17,048 nucleotides of DNA. It comes from an uncultured Collinsella sp. (GTDB lineage: Bacteria > Actinomycetota > Coriobacteriia > Coriobacteriales > Coriobacteriaceae). The stretch is from the NCBI GenBank assembly GCA_937937835.1, contig CALDBJ010000104.1, positions 1 to 17,048 of the forward strand, written 5' to 3'. Numbering within the stretch: the stretch's first letter is position 1; each line of letters begins with the position of its first letter. Below the pieces are notes generated by a model. The model had not been told where the DNA came from and ran no database searches. It saw nothing but the letters and a program-made list of their open reading frames with translations. Both the position numbers and the translations under genes were made by a program. Of this stretch, positions 13,708 through 17,048 are shown piece after piece.

Positions 13708-15842
13708 GCGGCACCCCCCTCACCGTCACCGGTGTAAGAGATGTGCTGCAACAGCGCCACAATGTCCTCGTCGTCGACGGGCTCCACCGCAATATGCTTT
13801 GCGCTCAGGCGCTCGCGGATAATGGGCAGATCGCACGCCTTTGCCTGACGCATAAGCAGGTAGAGCACGTCGCCGTCGACCAAGCCCGCCGCGTCGCTCT
13901 CGCGGATTGCCGACCCAATTGCGCCCACCAGCTCGCCGACAGGCTCCATGCCCGGTACCACGCGCAGGAGCAAAAAACTCCCCATCTTGCTATCTGCCAG
14001 CGCCTGCTCCGCCGCGAGCTCTTGGCCAAAGGCCGCCTGCTTGAGCACGCAAGTGCCGTCAACGCAGCGTTTATCCTGCGCCACCGCCTCATAGTCAAAG
14101 GCACGGCCCAGCGCGCTTTCGACCAGCCCGCACAAGATGCGGAACAGGTTTTGATAATAGAGGGTCATTTGGTTTTCGGCCGCACTACGCACAAAGATCA
14201 ACACGGCGGGTGCCCCGTCGCGCTCGATCGTGTATCCAAACATGGGAAGCCCCGGCGTCAGCTCGCGGTTCACCCACAGGTTCGAACGACCCCCGTCGCC
14301 CAAAAGAGGTGCAAGCTGCTCAAGCGTGAGCGAGCGTGCGGCATCTTCGGCAATCGCGGGACTTGCTGCCACCAGGCGTGCAAATGCCCCGCCCGAAACA
14401 TGGTAGATCGCCACCGAATCGTTCTCGAGGATCTCGCCCAGAAGCTCGCAGCACTTGCGATAGATATCGCGTGGGTTGAGCACGTCGAGCTCCTGTGTCA
14501 CGGCAAAGATCTTGCCAAAGCTGTCGTGGCGACCCACGATCTGGCGCCTGTACGCGCGCTTGTCCTCGATCGCATCGTGGTAGAGCTGCGTAAGGAACGT
14601 ATTGCGGTTGCGCACGAGCTCGTTTTGATCGCGCTCCGCCCTAATGGTTTCGCTGTTGCGCAGCTGCACATAGCCGCACACGGCACCCACAACAAAGTAC
14701 GCAATAAACGGCAGCCAGTTGGACGGCTCGTAGAACAGGCCCTGGAAGGTATAGCCGTACTGAGTAAAGTAGCTCGCGGCCAAACCCACCGACGCCAGCA
14801 GCGCCGCAACCAGGCCAAAGTCCAATCCATACAGCGTGCCGATCAGTACCACGTAGAGCAGGCGATAATCGAGCACGTTGAGCTGGGCCGATTGGGAGAA
14901 CAGGTGCTCCAGCACCTCGAAAAGGACCCAGGCGGCTGCCGTCTCCAGACATTTAATAGGCAGCGCGCGCATTTGGATGCGGTCGATGGCGGCACGCAAG
15001 GGGTTGACCTTCTTCGCGCGACCGGCATCCCAACGAGCCTGAATGGTCGAAAGATCGCGCATCAGGTCGTAGCGCTGAAACCAACCATAACGAACGCGAA
15101 CGATGTCGCTGACGGGCATGGCGTAGCCAGCAGAATCGCCATAGGCAACCGAGAGCCCTAGGAACAGCGCCTTGAGAGCCTCGCCCACCTCACCCGCCGT
15201 GTGATGGAAGGTATCGGCAATATCGAGCGTCTCAAAGTTACCATCCCAGCTATCGAAGATACGGCGTACCAGCACCGCAAGCTCCTCGGCACACAGCAGG
15301 GGAAACGCCGCATCCTGCGCGCCCTGCAGAGCAACCGATCCGGTTGAGCACGCGTCGAACAGCGGCACCAAAAACGGGTCCTCCAGCGCGGCAGACGCGG
15401 TATACAGGAACGGCACGCGCAGGATCTTGGTCTGAACGCCCTCGCGAGCAGCGTAGTAGCGGCACAGGTCGTTGGCTGCGTGCGCGATAATGCCCTTGCC
15501 CGTTCGCCCCGCGGCATCGGCGGCGCCCTCGGCACCCGCGGGCCCCGCTACATACAGCAGTTGGACCCGGCGACCCGCGCACGCACGAAAGACCGTGCGC
15601 AGCAGCTCGATATCGCCCACGATATCGGTATGCGGGGTAAGGTAATTAGACAGGTAGACCACGCGGTCGAACTCGTAGGCCTGCTCCAAGTGCTGGAGCA
15701 GCTCTTTCCACGAGGCATGGGGCGACGACTCATCGTGGCGCGCTTCTGCGGCAGCGACGACCTTAACGTGGTCCCCGGGGAACGCCTTGGCACAAAAGTC
15801 ATCGTCAACATATGCGGTGTTGCCAACAACCAGCACCTCCAT
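13704..15842 (-). CDS. pelD: PelD, c-di-GMP receptor with N-terminal SDR-like domain
   Basis: A 712-residue protein, first gene of the Pel operon. Residues 1-~290 resemble a short-chain dehydrogenase/epimerase (for example MEVLVVGNTAY and ILRVPFLYTAS), but the glycine-rich NAD loop is reduced to GNTAYV and no YxxxK is evident. Four membrane helices follow (about 297-314, two in 327-358, 376-393), then a coiled-coil-like linker, a GAF domain (about 440-580) and a degenerate GGDEF domain (about 590-700) with GDGDV-type residues instead of GGDEF. The RxxD inhibitory-site motif that binds c-di-GMP in Pseudomonas PelD is present as R647-ESD650, with R676/R678 as candidates for the second arginine. 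The SDR extension explains the length (Pseudomonas PelD is about 455 residues). The ATG at 15842 follows GGGGAGGAG. Confidence 0.92.
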   Translation of the reverse strand: MEVLVVGNTAYVDDDFCAKAFPGDHVKVVAAAEARHDESSPHASWKELLQHLEQAYEFDRVVYLSNYLTPHTDIVGDIELLRTVFRACAGRRVQLLYVAGPAGAEGAADAAGRTGKGIIAHAANDLCRYYAAREGVQTKILRVPFLYTASAALEDPFLVPLFDACSTGSVALQGAQDAAFPLLCAEELAVLVRRIFDSWDGNFETLDIADTFHHTAGEVGEALKALFLGLSVAYGDSAGYAMPVSDIVRVRYGWFQRYDLMRDLSTIQARWDAGRAKKVNPLRAAIDRIQMRALPIKCLETAAAWVLFEVLEHLFSQSAQLNVLDYRLLYVVLIGTLYGLDFGLVAALLASVGLAASYFTQYGYTFQGLFYEPSNWLPFIAYFVVGAVCGYVQLRNSETIRAERDQNELVRNRNTFLTQLYHDAIEDKRAYRRQIVGRHDSFGKIFAVTQELDVLNPRDIYRKCCELLGEILENDSVAIYHVSGGAFARLVAASPAIAEDAARSLTLEQLAPLLGDGGRSNLWVNRELTPGLPMFGYTIERDGAPAVLIFVRSAAENQMTLYYQNLFRILCGLVESALGRAFDYEAVAQDKRCVDGTCVLKQAAFGQELAAEQALADSKMGSFLLLRVVPGMEPVGELVGAIGSAIRESDAAGLVDGDVLYLLMRQAKACDLPIIRERLSAKHIAVEPVDDEDIVALLQHISYTGDGEGGAA

Positions 15843-15879
15843 GGCGTACTCCTCCCCTAAAATCCACTTTAGTCATAGT

Positions 15880-15905
15880 CAAACATGCGTATTTTACGCT
15901 GTCAA
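15880..15905 (-). promoter_or_regulatory. Putative pel operon promoter region with small palindrome
   Basis: On the minus strand a perfect TTGACA (15905-15900) is directly followed by the inverted repeat GCGTA-AAA-TACGC (plus-strand 15887-15899). A convincing -10 at 17 bp is not seen; the closest candidate (GACTAT at 19 bp) is poor, so an activator or alternative spacing may be involved. The rest of 15843-15997 has an 11-bp palindrome GCCTTTAAGGC at 15919-15929 and no gene. Confidence 0.4.
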
Positions 15906-15997
15906 CGCGAGTTGAAACGCCTTTAAGGCTGTTTTAAGAACTTTTTTAGAGGATGTGGGAGTGGCAACTCGTCCGACCCAGGCTCATTGAGAAGCTG

Positions 15998-16384
15998 CTA
16001 TTCGCTCTGAAAAGGCACATCGCAATCTGCTGACAGCTCTGCGGGGAAAATGCCAGGCAATGTACATTGCTCTCGCGCGGAATAGTTAGATGAAAGAAAC
16101 GGCAGTTCTTTGGAATAGCTGACGATAACCTGTGGAACGATCTTAATGCCCAGAGCAAGTTCGAACTTAGCAATGGTCTTTAGAGTCATATTAGGTTGAG
16201 AATTCAAGAGCTTAGAAAGCGACTGAAGGCTTATGCCCATACGATTTGCCAGCTCACTTTTGCTCAATCCCAAACGTTTCATTTCGCGATGAACAATAAA
16301 CTCGATATCTAGTGCATGTTCATAAGCGCGCGTTTCGCTACTTTCTGTTTCGGCATAAAAATCAGATAGATCTACTTTATTCAT
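15998..16384 (-). CDS. XRE-family helix-turn-helix protein, probable antitoxin
   Basis: A 128-residue protein with a clear XRE-type HTH at about residues 35-80. LGLSKSELANRMGISLQSLSK is followed by LLNSQPNMTLKTIAKFELALG, the pattern seen in HigA-like antitoxins. About 45 residues of low-complexity C-terminal sequence follow and are not recognised. It lies 13 bp downstream of a small unrecognised gene in the same direction, with GGAG six bases before the ATG, in the toxin-first order common for HigBA-type pairs. The inverted repeat at 16618-16647 is its likely binding site. An alternative is a stand-alone transcription factor. Confidence 0.78.
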   Translation of the reverse strand: MNKVDLSDFYAETESSETRAYEHALDIEFIVHREMKRLGLSKSELANRMGISLQSLSKLLNSQPNMTLKTIAKFELALGIKIVPQVIVSYSKELPFLSSNYSAREQCTLPGIFPAELSADCDVPFQSE

Positions 16385-16397
16385 TGTATTCTCCGTT

Positions 16398-16598
16398 TCA
16401 GAAGCCAGGCATAAAAGTCAGCGCCCAGGCTCCAGAAGCTGACGTGCTATTCTGGCCGATCATTGTTCGAGCGGTTAATTTCCGCTTAGGATCTAACAAC
16501 ATTTTCTGGAATTGAGAGTTGTCGGGAGAAGCCGTCAATTCCCAAAACGGTCGACCCTTGAGGTCTCTATATTCGACAAGTTCATATCCTTCTGCCAA
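16398..16598 (-). CDS. Small unrecognised protein, candidate toxin partner of the XRE protein
   Basis: The reading frame from TTG at 16598 gives 66 residues beginning (M)AEGYELVEYRDLKGRPFWE and ending ALTFMPGF. TTG is chosen because GGGAGG lies six bases upstream and the start falls just after the operator-like inverted repeat. The frame is open up to an ATG at 16766, but that version has no ribosome binding site and would translate through the operator. The alternating charged/aromatic strands suggest a small beta-rich fold. I do not recognise the family, and it is shorter than typical RelE/HigB toxins (about 90 residues), so it may be a truncated or unusual toxin. Confidence 0.55.
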   Translation of the reverse strand: MAEGYELVEYRDLKGRPFWELTASPDNSQFQKMLLDPKRKLTARTMIGQNSTSASGAWALTFMPGF

Positions 16599-16617
16599 AG
16601 GGCACCTCCCATTTCTA

Positions 16618-16647
16618 GATGAACTTAACTTATAGGTTAAGTTCATC
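16618..16647. promoter_or_regulatory. Perfect 30-bp operator-like inverted repeat upstream of the XRE module
   Basis: GATGAACTTAAC (16618-16629) and GTTAAGTTCATC (16636-16647) are exact reverse complements around a 6-bp spacer. On the minus strand the centre contains TATAAG (16634-16629), a good -10, so a protein bound here would block transcription of the 66-codon gene and the XRE gene. The leader would be about 25 bases. No strong -35 is visible. Confidence 0.8.
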
Positions 16648-16728
16648 CATTTAAATACATATAACGAGGTCCAGACAAGATTCATCTGCCCCAATCGATA
16701 AACAAACCAGTCGAGCTTATGCAAAATC

Positions 16729-16853
16729 CGGAAGTGTGCGGCAAATTCTAGACACGTCAACCACACTGGATAACGGCAACGCTTCTACATGCTGCTTCTT
16801 TACCCGAAAAAGGCGGTGTGCTCGAGAGTTCCAGAATTTGCCGCATACTTCCG
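16729..16853. repeat. 21-bp inverted repeat pair bracketing 83 bp
   Basis: CGGAAGTGTGCGGCAAATTCT at 16729-16749 recurs inverted at 16833-16853 with a single mismatch in 21 bp. The 83 bp between them contain no gene. The arrangement could be a small REP/MITE-like element or a structured intergenic unit. Confidence 0.75.
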
Positions 16854-16863
16854 TCGGGCAATT

Positions 16864-16882
16864 CCGGAAGTGCGGGGAAAAT
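16864..16882. repeat. Third, diverged copy of the intergenic repeat
   Basis: CCGGAAGTGCGGGGAAAAT resembles the 16729-16749 arm with a 2-bp deletion. It faces the second arm, so ACTTCCG (16847-16853) and CGGAAGT (16865-16871) form another short hairpin. From 16883 to the window end I see no gene, RNA or regulatory site that I can support. Confidence 0.5.
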
Positions 16883-17048
16883 CAGAGCATTGCCGGCCAG
16901 ACCCCTGTTTTGAGTTCCGCTGACCTGCACTGATAATTGTTCTCGGGGGAAGCGGGCACTGCGGGGCGCGGCGACAGCGCGCGATTTCCGCGTCGCGGTG
17001 GATTGGCAACACCTATTTGGACGATTCCGGGAGGGACAGCCCCGCCTC

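Noticed and set aside
13743..15161. Long plus-strand open frame of 472 codons opposite pelD
   Set aside because: It lies wholly antisense to a well-recognised pelD, has no recognisable domain and is rich in His/Arg/Gln, typical of a shadow frame in G+C-rich coding DNA.
15919..15951. GCCTTTAAGGC palindrome followed by T-rich sequence on the plus strand, terminator-like
   Set aside because: No plus-strand gene lies upstream, the stem is only 5 bp, and the T-run is separated from it; not supported as a terminator.
16398..16766. Longer 122-codon version of the small gene before the XRE regulator
   Set aside because: The ATG at 16766 has no ribosome binding site and the frame would translate the perfect inverted-repeat operator; the TTG start at 16598 has a good one.
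16800..17012. Minus-strand frame of 70 codons near the right edge
   Set aside because: It overlaps the repeat units, has no start signal and low-complexity Arg/Pro/Ser composition.
1..17048. CRISPR arrays, tRNA or rRNA genes, insertion sequences
   Set aside because: No regularly spaced repeats, no tRNA-like cloverleaf and no transposase frames were seen on either strand.

Overview
The window looks like chromosomal DNA of a Gram-positive, gut-type actinobacterium of the Coriobacteriia. Collinsella or a close relative is my best guess, from moderately high G+C, the PTS/LacI style of sugar gene regulation and Gram-positive-type Pel genes without outer-membrane subunits. This assignment is an inference; there is no rRNA or other marker gene in the window.

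Left part (1-4740): a catabolic locus. On the minus strand lie two different cytoplasmic alpha/beta-hydrolase esterases (2550-3455, 1636-2550) and a beta-glucoside/sucrose-type PTS EIIBC permease (255-1643), joined by overlapping ends. Beyond the permease is the 5' part of a LacI-family gene that runs off the left edge. A second LacI-family gene (3709-4686, plus strand) is divergent from the operon. The 253-bp gap between them holds a good minus-strand promoter bracketed by two identical palindromes GGGAACGTTCCC, the likely operators. A strong stem-loop at 4689-4726 separates this locus from the next one.

Middle part (4746-15842): one long minus-strand operon for the exopolysaccharide Pel, in the Gram-positive arrangement. 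The order is pelD (c-di-GMP receptor with an extra N-terminal SDR-like domain), pelE, a membrane-anchored PelA-type deacetylase, pelF (GT4 glycosyltransferase) and pelG (flippase-like). It continues into a lipoprotein CotH-kinase homologue, a VTC-type polyphosphate polymerase and a DUF4956 membrane protein. Most junctions overlap or nearly touch, so the genes are probably translated together. The natural reading is c-di-GMP-gated synthesis (PelD/E/F/G), export, and extracellular deacetylation of a cationic amino-sugar polymer. A phosphate-handling trio (CotH, VTC, DUF4956), whose role in this setting is not established, is attached.

Right part (15843-17048): a short lower-G+C segment by eye. 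It has a probable toxin-antitoxin-like pair: an unrecognised 66-codon gene with a TTG start, followed by an XRE-family regulator. The pair sits behind a perfect 12+12 bp inverted repeat that looks like an autoregulatory operator. The last ~300 bp hold no convincing gene, but contain three copies of a short repeat, two of them as a 21-bp inverted pair.
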